The notes under the pieces were generated by a model, which was given only the letters and a program-made list of their open reading frames with translations, did not search any database and had not been told where the DNA came from. This document shows positions 17,325 to 25,851 of a stretch of 64,000 bases of DNA, piece by piece (within the stretch, counting starts at the first letter, position 1; every line of letters begins with the position of its first letter). Position numbers and translations under genes: made by a program. The stretch covers positions 42,941 through 106,940 of the forward strand of contig NZ_JAUSRF010000017.1 in the NCBI RefSeq assembly GCF_030811685.1, in the 5' to 3' direction. The DNA comes from Neorhizobium huautlense. Its GTDB lineage: Bacteria; Pseudomonadota; Alphaproteobacteria; Rhizobiales; Rhizobiaceae.

Positions 17325-17786
17325 ATGACCGCCAAATACCAGCTGCAGATCGTGCGTGAATTCGACGTGCCGGCCGAAAAGCTCTTCAAGGTGTGGACGA
17401 CGCCGGAACGGTATGGCGAATGGTTCTGCCCGCTGCCGTGGAAGGTTACCGAGGCGCATATGGATTTGCGCGCCGGCGGTTCGAGCATGATCGTCATGGA
17501 GGGGCCGAACGGCGAGCGTTTCGAAAATCCCGGCATCTATCTCGACGTCATCCCGAACAGGAAACTCGTCTTTACCGATGCCTATACGTCGGCTTGGGTG
17601 CCGTCGGAAAAACCGTTCATGACCGGCATCATCGAGTTTGAGGATCTCGGCAACGGCCGCTCGCGTTACACCGCGACAGCGCTGCACTGGACGGAAGAGG
17701 ATATGGAAACCCACAAGCAGATGGGTTTTGAAGAGGGCTGGAGTGTGGTTGCCGGCCAGATGGCGGACGTCGCCAAGACATTCTGA
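17325..17786 (+). CDS. SRPBCC/AHSA1-type domain protein
   Basis: The 153-residue protein has the START-like helix-grip fold of the AHSA1 group: REFDVPAEKLFKVWTTPERYGEWFCP at the N-terminus, GGSSMIVMEGPNGE, NRKLVFTDAY, and a C-terminal amphipathic helix (EEGWSVVAGQMADVAKTF). The ATG at 17325 has AGGAGGAAG just upstream. Such proteins bind small hydrophobic ligands or act with ArsR regulators; here no regulator is adjacent. It lies about 120 bases after the ABC operon and may have its own promoter. Confidence 0.85.
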   Translation: MTAKYQLQIVREFDVPAEKLFKVWTTPERYGEWFCPLPWKVTEAHMDLRAGGSSMIVMEGPNGERFENPGIYLDVIPNRKLVFTDAYTSAWVPSEKPFMTGIIEFEDLGNGRSRYTATALHWTEEDMETHKQMGFEEGWSVVAGQMADVAKTF

Positions 17787-17889
17787 TTTTTTCGAGTCGT
17801 TGCAGACACTTGTCGGAGTGAGTTGCGATATCGATTCAGTTGCTTCGAAGGAGGTGGTGGGCGTAAAAACGCCCGCCATTTTGTCCGTT

Positions 17890-18120
17890 TCAGCGCATGA
17901 TGGCGGCGATCATGATTGCCGCAAACGCAAGCATCATGACGCTGCCGAGCACGATCGTAACGACGGCCTGGGCAGAAATATAGGTGCCGGCGACGCCACC
18001 GAGCATGCCCGGCCATCCGCTTTTGCCCTTTGCCTGCATCATCGGGTAACCGCAGGTCGGGCAGGCAATCGCCTTGTCCGAGACCTGGCCGGCGCAATCG
18101 GGGCAGGTGGTGAGAGCCAT
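17890..18120 (-). CDS. Small zinc-ribbon membrane protein
   Basis: The 76-residue protein begins with a zinc ribbon (CPDCAGQVSDKAIACPTCGY, two CxxC pairs, residues 6-9 and 20-23), then a Gly/Pro linker and one long hydrophobic segment (about 50-75, VVTIVLGSVMMLAFAAIMIA). It is the last of three consecutive minus-strand genes: its ATG is two bases after the stop of the OmpA-like gene. The role is unknown; a cytoplasmic ribbon with a membrane anchor is the likely topology. Confidence 0.75.
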   Translation of the reverse strand: MALTTCPDCAGQVSDKAIACPTCGYPMMQAKGKSGWPGMLGGVAGTYISAQAVVTIVLGSVMMLAFAAIMIAAIMR

Positions 18121-18121
18121 G

Positions 18122-18775
18122 TCAGTCTCCTGTTCCTATGGCAAATTCGACACGGCGGTTTTTCTGGCGACCGCCGGGATCATCGCTGCCATCCGCATTC
18201 TGGTTGGGCGCGACCGGTTCGGCTTCGCCCTTGCCGGATGTGGTCATGCGACGGTCGGCTACACCGAGCTGCGCCAGCCATTTGCGCACCGAGGTGGCGC
18301 GCTGCTCGGAAAGACGCTGGTTATAGTCGTCGCTGCCCTTGGCATCGGTATGGCCGGTAATGCCCACCGGTGATTTCGGCATGGCGAGCAGGATGCCGGA
18401 CAATTGCCCGAGCACGGCACGCGCATCCGGGCGGATGTCCGACTTGTCGAAATCGAACAGCACATCGGCGGGCAGGGCGACGATGATGCGATTGCCCTCC
18501 TGCCGGGCGCCGAGCGCCGACAGAATGGCCTCGGTTTTCACACGGGTCACATCGTCCATGTTCTTCAGCGCAAAGGACGAGCTTCCGCTGGAAGCAGTGG
18601 CTGTGCTTGCCTGCGGTCGTGGTTCGAAACGCGAGGCCGGGAACTCGGCCTGCTCGAAACGCGAAGGCGTTTCGCCGACCGGGGCGGCACCGGTCGTGAC
18701 CGTATAGGCCAGAGCCGAAACCGGCAGCATCAGCGCGATGCCTGCCGTGGCGAGGGCGGAAAGGCGCGCCGGCAT
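18122..18775 (-). CDS. OmpA-family protein with C-terminal peptidoglycan-binding domain
   Basis: The 217-residue protein has a signal peptide (ends about ALAY), a low-complexity Pro/Ser/Thr linker to about residue 65, and an OmpA/MotB domain from about 95: VALPADVLFDFDKSDIRP, GITGHTDAKGSDDYNQRLSEQR and the hallmark NRRVEF near the C-terminus. The domain binds diaminopimelate in peptidoglycan, so the protein probably tethers an envelope component. No lipobox cysteine is visible. Its start codon overlaps the upstream stop by one base (TGATG), coupling it to the secreted-protein gene. Confidence 0.9.
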   Translation of the reverse strand: MPARLSALATAGIALMLPVSALAYTVTTGAAPVGETPSRFEQAEFPASRFEPRPQASTATASSGSSSFALKNMDDVTRVKTEAILSALGARQEGNRIIVALPADVLFDFDKSDIRPDARAVLGQLSGILLAMPKSPVGITGHTDAKGSDDYNQRLSEQRATSVRKWLAQLGVADRRMTTSGKGEAEPVAPNQNADGSDDPGGRQKNRRVEFAIGTGD

Positions 18776-19224
18776 CAGGGATTGAGATCCAGCGGTACGG
18801 TCACGCCCGGAGCATTGGTGTCATCACCGTCCTGACCCGGATTGAACACCAGCGTCAGCTTTTCCGCATCTTCGGGAATGGAGCCGGGGAACACGAGATC
18901 GCCTTCCATCGTCTGGCCGTTGATCACACGCATCCACTTGTTTTCGCCGATCATGCGCATGTGCAGGCGCTGTTCGGGGGCATCGCCCCAGGCGAGATAG
19001 GCGTTCTCTTCGTCGTTCATGTTGATGAAATTGGTCGCCTGGCTGTCAAAACTGGCGAGCAGGCGCACGGTCGTGGCGTCTTCGCCGAGCTTGATGGACT
19101 TTACCTGTACGGTGAGGCCGACCTCAGTGCTGACCTGTCCACCCTTGATGGTGACGGTGCGTTCCTCGGCGAGAACCGTGGTGGGAAGAAGAAGCGCCAG
19201 AACAATGGCGGAGGCTTTCAGCAT
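18775..19224 (-). CDS. Hypothetical secreted protein, first gene of an envelope operon
   Basis: The 149-residue protein has a clear signal peptide (LKASAIVLALLLPTTVLAEE). The mature part is beta-rich with TVTIKGGQVSTEVGLTVQVKSI, RLLASFDSQATNFINMND and a C-terminal FPGSIPEDAEKLTLVFNPGQ, resembling a small immunoglobulin-like beta sandwich. I recognise no family. It is directly coupled to an OmpA-like gene and a zinc-ribbon gene downstream, implying a shared envelope job. Confidence 0.65.
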   Translation of the reverse strand: MLKASAIVLALLLPTTVLAEERTVTIKGGQVSTEVGLTVQVKSIKLGEDATTVRLLASFDSQATNFINMNDEENAYLAWGDAPEQRLHMRMIGENKWMRVINGQTMEGDLVFPGSIPEDAEKLTLVFNPGQDGDDTNAPGVTVPLDLNP

Positions 19225-19525
19225 GCGAAGTAACTCCCTAAAATCAACGCGGATTTATTCCTTGTCCGGTGGTTATAGGAGCCGATCGCTTTATTTCATC
19301 GGGCCAGTATATTTTTATGGGATTTAGCCGCTCCTGTGTGATGTTTGGGAGACATCTCGCGGCCGCACGCTCTTGCCATGCTGAATCCGCCCGCTGCCGC
19401 AACCTTCTGAAATCGGAATCGTTTCGCCCATCGAAATCTTCGAAACTTGCGTTCGAAAGTTTCGCATTTGTGCCAGGCGTCGTCAGTATCTATGTGAGCA
19501 TGAACAGCAACGGATTTGTGAGCGA
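19225..19525. other. Divergent intergenic region upstream of the LLM monooxygenase
   Basis: About 300 bases with no ORF. An 8-bp inverted repeat CGAAACTT/AAGTTTCG (19441-19448 and 19457-19464) with an 8-base gap lies 62-85 bases ahead of the monooxygenase start, where an operator would be expected. Promoters of both neighbours should be here. Confidence 0.4.
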
Positions 19526-20587
19526 ATGGAACTCGGCCTTTATACTTTTGCGGATGTCGATCCGAATGCGGAAAACAAGGGTGCGGAAGCGCATCGACGT
19601 CTGAAGGACCTGCTCGAGGAAATCGAACTGGCCGATCAGGTCGGTCTCGACGTGTTTGGCCTGGGTGAGCATCACCGCGCCGATTATGCCGTATCGTCGC
19701 CCTCGACGGTTCTGGCTGCGGCGGCAGTGCGGACGAAAAACATCCGGCTTTCCAGTGCCGTTTCCGTGCTCTCCTCGGATGAGCCGGTGCGGGTTTTCCA
19801 GCAGTTCTCCACCGTCGATCTCCTCTCCGATGGCCGGGCCGAAATCATGGCGGGGCGCGGCTCCTTCATCGAATCCTTTCCGCTGTTCGGGTATGATCTC
19901 GGCGATTACGATCAGCTGTTTTCCGAAAAGCTCGATCTTCTGCTCGCCATCCGCGACCAGGAAGTGCTGAGCTGGAACGAAGGCAGGCTGCGGCCGCCGA
20001 TCAATGCCCGTGGCGTTTACCCACGGCCGTTGCAGGACAGGCTGCCGATCTGGATCGCCGTCGGCGGCACGCCGGAATCGGTGGCGCGAGCAGGGGCCAT
20101 GGGCCTGCCGCTCGCCATCGCCATTATCGGCGGTGAGTATCGCCGCTTTGCACCCATGTTCGATCTTTACCGCGAGGCGGCGCGCCGTGCGGGGCAGGAT
20201 CCGGCGGCGCTGAAGACCAGCATCAATGTCCATGGTTTCATTGCCGATACGACGGAGGCGGCTGCCGAGCAGTTTTATGGTCCGCAGGCTGAGGTGATGA
20301 ACAGGCTTGGCCGCGAGCGCGGCTGGGGGCCGACCAGCCGGGCGCATTTCGATGCGGCGCGCGGGCCACAGGGCAACCTTTTCCTCGGTGAGCCGGAAGT
20401 GGTGGCGGAAAAGATCGTCGCGGCGCATCGGGTGTTCAGGAACGACCGGTTTCTGTTGCAGATGGCGATCGGGCTGATGCCGCATGCGCAGATCATGCGC
20501 GGCATCGAACTTTACGGCACGAAAGTAGCTCCTCTCGTCAGAAAGGAATTGACCGGATCGGCCGATGGCGCGAAACCGACTGCCTGA
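19526..20587 (+). CDS. LLM-class flavin-dependent oxidoreductase
   Basis: The 353-residue protein is a luciferase-like TIM barrel: ELGLYTFADV (strand 1), QVGLDVFGLGEHHRADYAVS, ADYAVSSPSTVLAAAAVRTK, RVFQQFSTVDLLSDGRAEIM and AGRGSFIESFPLFGYDL. The EHH motif and the DLLSDGR segment are typical of the group 1 LLM family that uses FMNH2 or F420. It would oxidise an organic substrate with reduced flavin and oxygen; the substrate is unknown. No flavin reductase is adjacent. A methionine aminopeptidase gene follows 53 bases downstream. Confidence 0.88.
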   Translation: MELGLYTFADVDPNAENKGAEAHRRLKDLLEEIELADQVGLDVFGLGEHHRADYAVSSPSTVLAAAAVRTKNIRLSSAVSVLSSDEPVRVFQQFSTVDLLSDGRAEIMAGRGSFIESFPLFGYDLGDYDQLFSEKLDLLLAIRDQEVLSWNEGRLRPPINARGVYPRPLQDRLPIWIAVGGTPESVARAGAMGLPLAIAIIGGEYRRFAPMFDLYREAARRAGQDPAALKTSINVHGFIADTTEAAAEQFYGPQAEVMNRLGRERGWGPTSRAHFDAARGPQGNLFLGEPEVVAEKIVAAHRVFRNDRFLLQMAIGLMPHAQIMRGIELYGTKVAPLVRKELTGSADGAKPTA

Positions 20588-20640
20588 AAAGCGCGCTTTG
20601 GGGGAGGTGCTGCCGATACGATGATAGGAAAAGTTCAAGA

Positions 20641-21396
20641 ATGGTGATCACCACCGAAGAGGAGCTGCAGAAGCTCAAGGATATCGGGCGTCTCTGCGCC
20701 GTGGCCGTTGAAACCATGGCAAAGGCGCTGGAACCGGGCATCACCACGCGCGAACTCGATATCATCGGCCGCAAGGTGCTGGAAGACAATGGCGCGCAGT
20801 CTGCGCCGGAGTTCTGCTATGAATTTCCGGGTGCGACCTGCATCAGCGTCAACGAGGAAGTGGCGCATGGCATTCCCGGCGATCGCCGCATCGAAGCCGG
20901 TGATCTCGTCAATATCGATGTATCCGCCGTCAAGGACGGTTTTTTCGGCGACACCGGCTCTTCCTTTGCCGTGCCGCCGGTCAGCAAGCAGATCGAAAAG
21001 CTCTGCCGCGATGGCCGTCGCGCGCTGTGGACCGGTTTACAGCAGGTGAAAACCGGCAAGCCGATTGCCGGCATCGGCAATGCCATCGGAGCATTCGCGG
21101 CCAAGAACCGCTATACGCTGATCGGCAATCTCGCCAGCCACGGTGTCGGCCGCTCGTTGCATGAGGAGCCGAAGGAAATTTCGACATGGCCGGATCCGGA
21201 TGAAACCCGGATCATGGAAGAGGGGCTTGTCTTCACCATCGAGCCGTTCCTGTCGCTTGGCGGCACCTGGGCGGAAGATGGCGGCAATGGTGACCCGTGG
21301 ACGCTTTATAGCGATCCGCGCGCGCCGACCGTGCAATACGAACACACAATTGTTGTGACACGCAACGGCCCGATCATCCTGACGCTGCCGAATTGA
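20641..21396 (+). CDS. map: Type I methionine aminopeptidase, divergent paralogue
   Basis: The 251-residue enzyme has the pita-bread fold and all expected metal ligands: HGIPG histidine, D in NIDVS, D in FFGDTG, H in SHGVG, E in FTIEPF and E in YEHTIVV. It would remove N-terminal methionine from new proteins. It differs from the standard housekeeping form: SHGVG instead of GHGIG and AHGIPG instead of CHGIPD. It could be a second, non-essential MAP. It follows the monooxygenase on the same strand by 53 bases. Confidence 0.9.
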   Translation: MVITTEEELQKLKDIGRLCAVAVETMAKALEPGITTRELDIIGRKVLEDNGAQSAPEFCYEFPGATCISVNEEVAHGIPGDRRIEAGDLVNIDVSAVKDGFFGDTGSSFAVPPVSKQIEKLCRDGRRALWTGLQQVKTGKPIAGIGNAIGAFAAKNRYTLIGNLASHGVGRSLHEEPKEISTWPDPDETRIMEEGLVFTIEPFLSLGGTWAEDGGNGDPWTLYSDPRAPTVQYEHTIVVTRNGPIILTLPN

Positions 21397-21510
21397 TTTT
21401 TTTGACGAGGCGCTGTCCATGACGGCGCCTCAAACGTGCTGACCCTTTCTGATCATGGCGATCAGAATTTGTGGTTTGTCAGCCAAAGTGCCCGGTGCGA
21501 TAAGCCGCTC

Positions 21511-22683
21511 ATGTCCTCTTCCACATCTTCCCACTCGTCATCACTCTGGATCGGCCTTGCCGGCGCTGCCGCCATGGCAGGCGTCATGGGGTTTGGTCGT
21601 TTTGTCTATACGCCGATCCTGCCCGGCATGATCGCAGGCATACCCATTTCAGCCGCCGATGCCGGCACGATCGCTGCCGGCAATTTTGCCGGATATCTGC
21701 TCGGCGCCATCGCCTCGGCCTACGGCTGGGCAGCGGGCCGGGAGCGCATTGTCGCTCTTACCGGGCTTTTGGCCAGTGCGGTGTTTTTGGCGGCCATGGG
21801 GCTGACCACGTCCGTTACGGCTTTCACCATCATCCGCTTTCTGGCGGGTGCTGCGAGCGCGCTTGCCATGCTGTTCACCTCCTCGATCGTGATGATGCAT
21901 GCGGCAAGACGGCCGACCATCGGCATGCTGCATTTCGGCGGTGTGGGTGTCGGGATCGCTCTGTCCTCCGTTCTGGTTCTGGCGGTCAACGCGTTGAGCG
22001 GTGATGCCGCGCATGGCTGGCGTTTCGACTGGTTTTCTTCCGCCGCCGTGGTGCTCGGCATCTTCTTTTTCGTGCAACGTCATCTGCCTAAACCGGCGAT
22101 GGACGCGAAAGCGGTGGCGGAGCCACCGCTTGTCTGGCGCCTGCCACTGTTTTTGACCGTCTTGTCCTATGGTATTTACGGTTTCGGTTATGTCATCACC
22201 GCCACCTTCCTCGTCGCCATCGCGCGGATGGGCAATACCGGGCCGATGGTCGAGTTTCTCGTCTGGTTCGTGGCCGGTTGCGCGGCGGCGATCTCGCTTT
22301 TCGTCTGGAACCCGATCGCCCGCCGTATCGGTCTCGGCGGTGCTTACACTGCCGCCATCCTCGTGCTTCTGGCGGGCGTCGTCGCCTCGGTCGAACTGCC
22401 ACCAGTGGCCGGCACCTTGGTGGGCGGCTTACTGCTGGGCGCGACCTTCATGGTGATTACCGCATTTGGCCTGCAGCTTGGCCGCCGTTTTGCACCGCAA
22501 AGCCCGCGCCGTGCCATCGCGGTCGTCACCGCAGCCTTCGGAACGGGGCAGATGATCGGGCCGCTGGTTGCCGGTTTTGTGGCCGAGCGGACCGGCAGCT
22601 TTACCGCGCCGTCGCTGCTTGCCGCTGTGGTGCTGGTTGCAGCGATTGCGCTGTCCTTGCCGCTGGTGCGTGAGCGCAGCTAA
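21511..22683 (+). CDS. MFS transporter, YbfB/YjiJ family
   Basis: The 390-residue protein has twelve membrane segments starting with IGLAGAAAMAGVMGFGRFVYTPILPGM; the GFGRFVYTP motif in helix 1 is characteristic of the YbfB/YjiJ group. The second half begins at LPLFLTVLSYGIYGFGYVITATFL. The ATG at 21511 is used because it yields a normal short N-terminus, but its ribosome-binding site is poor; a GTG at 21436 would add 25 residues. The substrate is unknown. Confidence 0.85.
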   Translation: MSSSTSSHSSSLWIGLAGAAAMAGVMGFGRFVYTPILPGMIAGIPISAADAGTIAAGNFAGYLLGAIASAYGWAAGRERIVALTGLLASAVFLAAMGLTTSVTAFTIIRFLAGAASALAMLFTSSIVMMHAARRPTIGMLHFGGVGVGIALSSVLVLAVNALSGDAAHGWRFDWFSSAAVVLGIFFFVQRHLPKPAMDAKAVAEPPLVWRLPLFLTVLSYGIYGFGYVITATFLVAIARMGNTGPMVEFLVWFVAGCAAAISLFVWNPIARRIGLGGAYTAAILVLLAGVVASVELPPVAGTLVGGLLLGATFMVITAFGLQLGRRFAPQSPRRAIAVVTAAFGTGQMIGPLVAGFVAERTGSFTAPSLLAAVVLVAAIALSLPLVRERS

Positions 22684-22811
22684 AATGTCCATGGTTACAA
22701 ATGGGTAACAAAGGCCAAGAGCCATTGCCGCCCCCTTGGACTTGCCTTAGTTTCGCGCTTAGAGGTCGCCCCGACCGTTGTTAGATTCGAACTCAGGAAA
22801 GCAGCTTCTCC

Positions 22812-24092
22812 GTGTTCCACTCGTTTTTCCCCCGACCGAAACTGTTTTTCATATCTGCTGCACTGTGGACGGCGGTGTGTATCTTTGTCTGGTACGCCGC
22901 CGGCCCGCAGATGGGCGCGGCCCTCGGCATGCCGCCGCTTGCCGCCGGGCAGCAGGCACCGCTCGGGCTGGCTTACTTCGTCAGCCCTGACAATCTCTGG
23001 TTCTATCTCTATTTCACCATCTTCGTCCTGATCTTCGGAGGTGTCTGGAAGGTGATCGACCGGGATCACCCGTGGTCGAACTGGTCCATCTGGGGATCGG
23101 CCTTCATCATCTTCATCGCCTATTTTGTCGTGCAGATCTCGGTGGCGCTGAACAACTGGCGCGGGCCGTTCTTCGATCTTTTCCAGCGCGCGCTTGAAAA
23201 GCAGCCCGGCATAACCGCCGGACAGTTTTATGACCTGCAACTGCGGTTCCTTGAAATCGGCATGGTTGGCGTGGCGATGAACGTCATCACCGCCTACTTT
23301 ACCAGCCATTATGTCTTCCGCTGGCGCACGGCGATGAACGACTTCTATCTGTCCAAGTGGGACAAGCTGCGCCACATCGAAGGTGCCTCGCAGCGTGTTC
23401 AGGAAGACACGATGCGATTTGCAACGATCGTCGAGGGTCTCGGCGTCGTTCTCATCAATTCGATCATGACACTGGTCGTGTTCCTGCCCTTGCTGTTTCA
23501 GATGTCGGTGCATGTCACCGAAATTCCGCTGCTCGGCGCCATCCCGCATTCGCTGTTCTGGCTGGCACTCCTCTGGTCGGTTTTCGGTACCGTTTTGCTC
23601 GCCGTGGTCGGCATCAAGCTGCCCGGCCTGCAGTTCCGCAATCAGCGTGTCGAGGCCGCGTTCCGTAAGGAACTGGTCTATGGTGAAGACCACGAAGACC
23701 GCGCCCAGCCGCCGACCATGCGCGAACTGTTTTCCAACGTTCGCAAGAATTATTTCCGCATGTACTGGCACTACCTGTACTTCAACGTCGCGCGCTATAC
23801 GTTTGGCCAGCTCGATGCGATCATCCTGACGTTCATGCTGATCCCGACCATTGTTGCGGCGAAGATCACCATGGGTATCTGGCAGCAGATCGCGACGGCC
23901 TTCGGCCAGGTCAGTGACAGTTTTCAGTATCTGGTCAGCTCGTGGTCAACGATCATCGAGCTTCTGTCGATCCGCAAGCGTCTGGTTGCTTTTGAAGCCG
24001 CCATCGATGATCAGCCGCTGCCGGTCATCGACCAGAACTATCTTCAGCGCGAGGCCGAAGGCGGCGAGATGGCGGCGAACAAGCCGACCTGA
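22812..24092 (+). CDS. bacA: SbmA/BacA-like peptide transporter
   Basis: The 426-residue inner-membrane protein matches the SbmA/BacA family from end to end: MFHSFFPRPKLFF start, LNNWRGPFFDLFQRAL, SHYVFRWRTAMNDFY, HIEGASQRVQEDTMRFA and FGQVSDSFQYLVSSWSTIIELLSI near the end. These proton-driven proteins import peptides such as microcins and, in rhizobia, NCR peptides during symbiosis, and affect very-long-chain fatty acid lipid A. It is more divergent from the S. meliloti symbiotic BacA than an orthologue might be, so BclA-like function is possible. The start is GTG at 22812 with AGGAAAG upstream. Confidence 0.88.
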   Translation: MFHSFFPRPKLFFISAALWTAVCIFVWYAAGPQMGAALGMPPLAAGQQAPLGLAYFVSPDNLWFYLYFTIFVLIFGGVWKVIDRDHPWSNWSIWGSAFIIFIAYFVVQISVALNNWRGPFFDLFQRALEKQPGITAGQFYDLQLRFLEIGMVGVAMNVITAYFTSHYVFRWRTAMNDFYLSKWDKLRHIEGASQRVQEDTMRFATIVEGLGVVLINSIMTLVVFLPLLFQMSVHVTEIPLLGAIPHSLFWLALLWSVFGTVLLAVVGIKLPGLQFRNQRVEAAFRKELVYGEDHEDRAQPPTMRELFSNVRKNYFRMYWHYLYFNVARYTFGQLDAIILTFMLIPTIVAAKITMGIWQQIATAFGQVSDSFQYLVSSWSTIIELLSIRKRLVAFEAAIDDQPLPVIDQNYLQREAEGGEMAANKPT

Positions 24093-24118
24093 TCGCCCAC
24101 CGGATCACAGCCGTTGTG

Positions 24119-24156
24119 ACCGCGCCGGACCGAAAATCCGGCGCGGTTTTGTTTTG
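24119..24156 (+). terminator. Terminator after bacA
   Basis: An 11-bp perfect stem (24119-24129 with 24137-24147), a 7-base loop and a T-rich tail (TTTTGTTTT) lie 27 bases past the bacA stop. Confidence 0.9.
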
Positions 24157-24173
24157 TGATCGGCGAAGAAAAT

Positions 24174-24527
24174 TTACGACAGTGCGGCAGGCCGTCCGCG
24201 AAAACGGTTGACGCTCCAGCCGATAACGCAGCCGATCGCAGCGCCGCCTGCCTTGATCAAGGCATCATGGGCGTGCGCATGGCGGCTGGGTGCGAGAAAC
24301 TGCAAAAGCTCGATGCCGCCGGCACCGATGAGAAGCAGCAGGGCGCAGAGTTTCCAGTGGCGCGGATAGGCGATCACGAACAGGAATGCCATCACGGCGA
24401 AAGCGCCGGCGCGGTCGACATTGACCGGCAGGAGATCGTGCGGCCGCATCTCGATCGGCGAGACGGTGGCAAAAACCACGAAGGCCAGCGCCGACCACGG
24501 CAGGATTTTCAGGATCTTTCGTGTCAT
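24174..24527 (-). CDS. VanZ-like small membrane protein
   Basis: The 117-residue protein has four hydrophobic segments and the VanZ-like pattern: S-P near the first loop (ATVSPIEMRP), D-R-A-G-A-F-A-V-M-A-F, E-L-L-Q-F-L-A-P-S-R-H (GGIELLQFLAPSRHAHAHDA) and a final G-A-A-I-G helix. VanZ proteins confer low-level glycopeptide resistance in some Gram-positives, but alphaproteobacterial members are uncharacterised. It converges with bacA and lies downstream of a deacetylase-like gene on the same strand. Confidence 0.8.
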   Translation of the reverse strand: MTRKILKILPWSALAFVVFATVSPIEMRPHDLLPVNVDRAGAFAVMAFLFVIAYPRHWKLCALLLLIGAGGIELLQFLAPSRHAHAHDALIKAGGAAIGCVIGWSVNRFRGRPAALS

Positions 24528-24581
24528 GCCGCTGTCTTATTCCGGCGGGGCTGTGTTGGAAAACCCTATCGCCGTGCGTGG

Positions 24582-25622
24582 TTAAAGACCTGAGGACGGC
24601 GCCGAGACGGGAAGTGTTGGCCGCAGGTTGGCAGACGTGGTCGTCGCCGGCTCGGACAGCATGGCCATGGCTTGCGAATGCGTGACGCAGGCGACATCTT
24701 CCCTGCCGCAGACTTCGGTCACCAGCCGTTCCATTGCCCGCCAATAGGCTCCGGCATTCATCTCGACGAAATGAAGGCCGATCTGCAATGGAATACGTTG
24801 ACCCTCATACTGCCTGTCGAAGGCGGCCTTGAATGCGGAATAGGCGCGTTCCTCGAATTCCGCCGAGCGGCTGGGGTTTTCGATGCCGGCCGAGTGGCGG
24901 ATGAACAGGTTGTAGTCCATGGCGATAATCTGCCGCTGCTGCGGGCCTTCCGGAATGGTCGGCAGGCCGAAACGGAAAACCTCGTCCTTTTCCTTCGGCA
25001 TTTCCGGGCCTCTCGTCACGGGGCTGGCGTCATACACAAAGCCGGCCTGCCGTTCGGCCTTCATCAAGGCCGGGCCCTGGCTGAGATAGGGTGCGCGAAA
25101 TCCCTGGATGCCGGTTTTGACAAAATCCCGCCAGCCGGTCGGTTCCTGTTCCGCTGCATCATTGGCCACCCAGGCATTGGCCAGAACCGTCCGAAACGTC
25201 GTCAGTTCCTGCATCCACTGCTGTGTCGTCCATTCGCCGCCATCGAAATGGCCGCAGGTATGGCTGGCGATCTCGTTGCCTTCCTGCTTCGCCTGCCAGA
25301 CGTGACCGAGGCGAATGCGGGCTTCCTCCTTGGTCTGGGCAAAGCCGATATTGGAGCGGCCCGGCTTTTGTCCCGGCCCCTGATAGGTCTTTGCCGAGGC
25401 GCGGTCGATGACTAGAGTGCAGGAAAGGAAATAGGTGAAACGGGCGTTGTTGCGCTTGGCGATATCGCGGCTGCGCTGCCAAAGGTCATTGTTGCCGGCA
25501 CCATCGAAGGAAATCAGCACCAGCTGTTTCGGTTTTTCGCCGGCAATGGCCGTGGATGCGAGGCATGCAGCCGGCAGGACGGCAAGCAGGGTGCGGGCGA
25601 GCAGTGACGATACGCTGGACAT
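24582..25622 (-). CDS. Polysaccharide deacetylase-like secreted protein
   Basis: The 346-residue precursor has a signal peptide (ends TAIAGE) and a NodB-like domain: LISFDGAGNNDLW for motif 1, ASHTCGHF for the HxxxH zinc motif and GFRAPYL for motif 3. It resembles a carbohydrate esterase 4 enzyme acting on an N-acetylated glycan in the periplasm. Motif 1 has FDGAG where active enzymes have FDDG, so one of the two aspartates seems absent; activity may be altered or lost. The ATG at 25622 is chosen because it starts the signal peptide directly. A gene of similar plan is common in alphaproteobacteria. Confidence 0.78.
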   Translation of the reverse strand: MSSVSSLLARTLLAVLPAACLASTAIAGEKPKQLVLISFDGAGNNDLWQRSRDIAKRNNARFTYFLSCTLVIDRASAKTYQGPGQKPGRSNIGFAQTKEEARIRLGHVWQAKQEGNEIASHTCGHFDGGEWTTQQWMQELTTFRTVLANAWVANDAAEQEPTGWRDFVKTGIQGFRAPYLSQGPALMKAERQAGFVYDASPVTRGPEMPKEKDEVFRFGLPTIPEGPQQRQIIAMDYNLFIRHSAGIENPSRSAEFEERAYSAFKAAFDRQYEGQRIPLQIGLHFVEMNAGAYWRAMERLVTEVCGREDVACVTHSQAMAMLSEPATTTSANLRPTLPVSAPSSGL

Positions 25623-25851
25623 AAAAACCTGTCGAAAATCATTTTCGGATACATTTATGGACGAAGCTTCTGCGTCGAGATTGCGGCGAAGCTTTGTGCG
25701 TGGTGACAAAATTTGGGCCGCGTCCTTGCCTCATCCTGCACGTTGGGCGTTAACAAGCTTTCGTGAATTGCACGAAGGGCCTTACATGAGCGGCAAAATA
25801 CGCTAGAAGGCGGTCTTTCCGCATTCAGAGGCCCGGCGGCCGGAGACTGGT

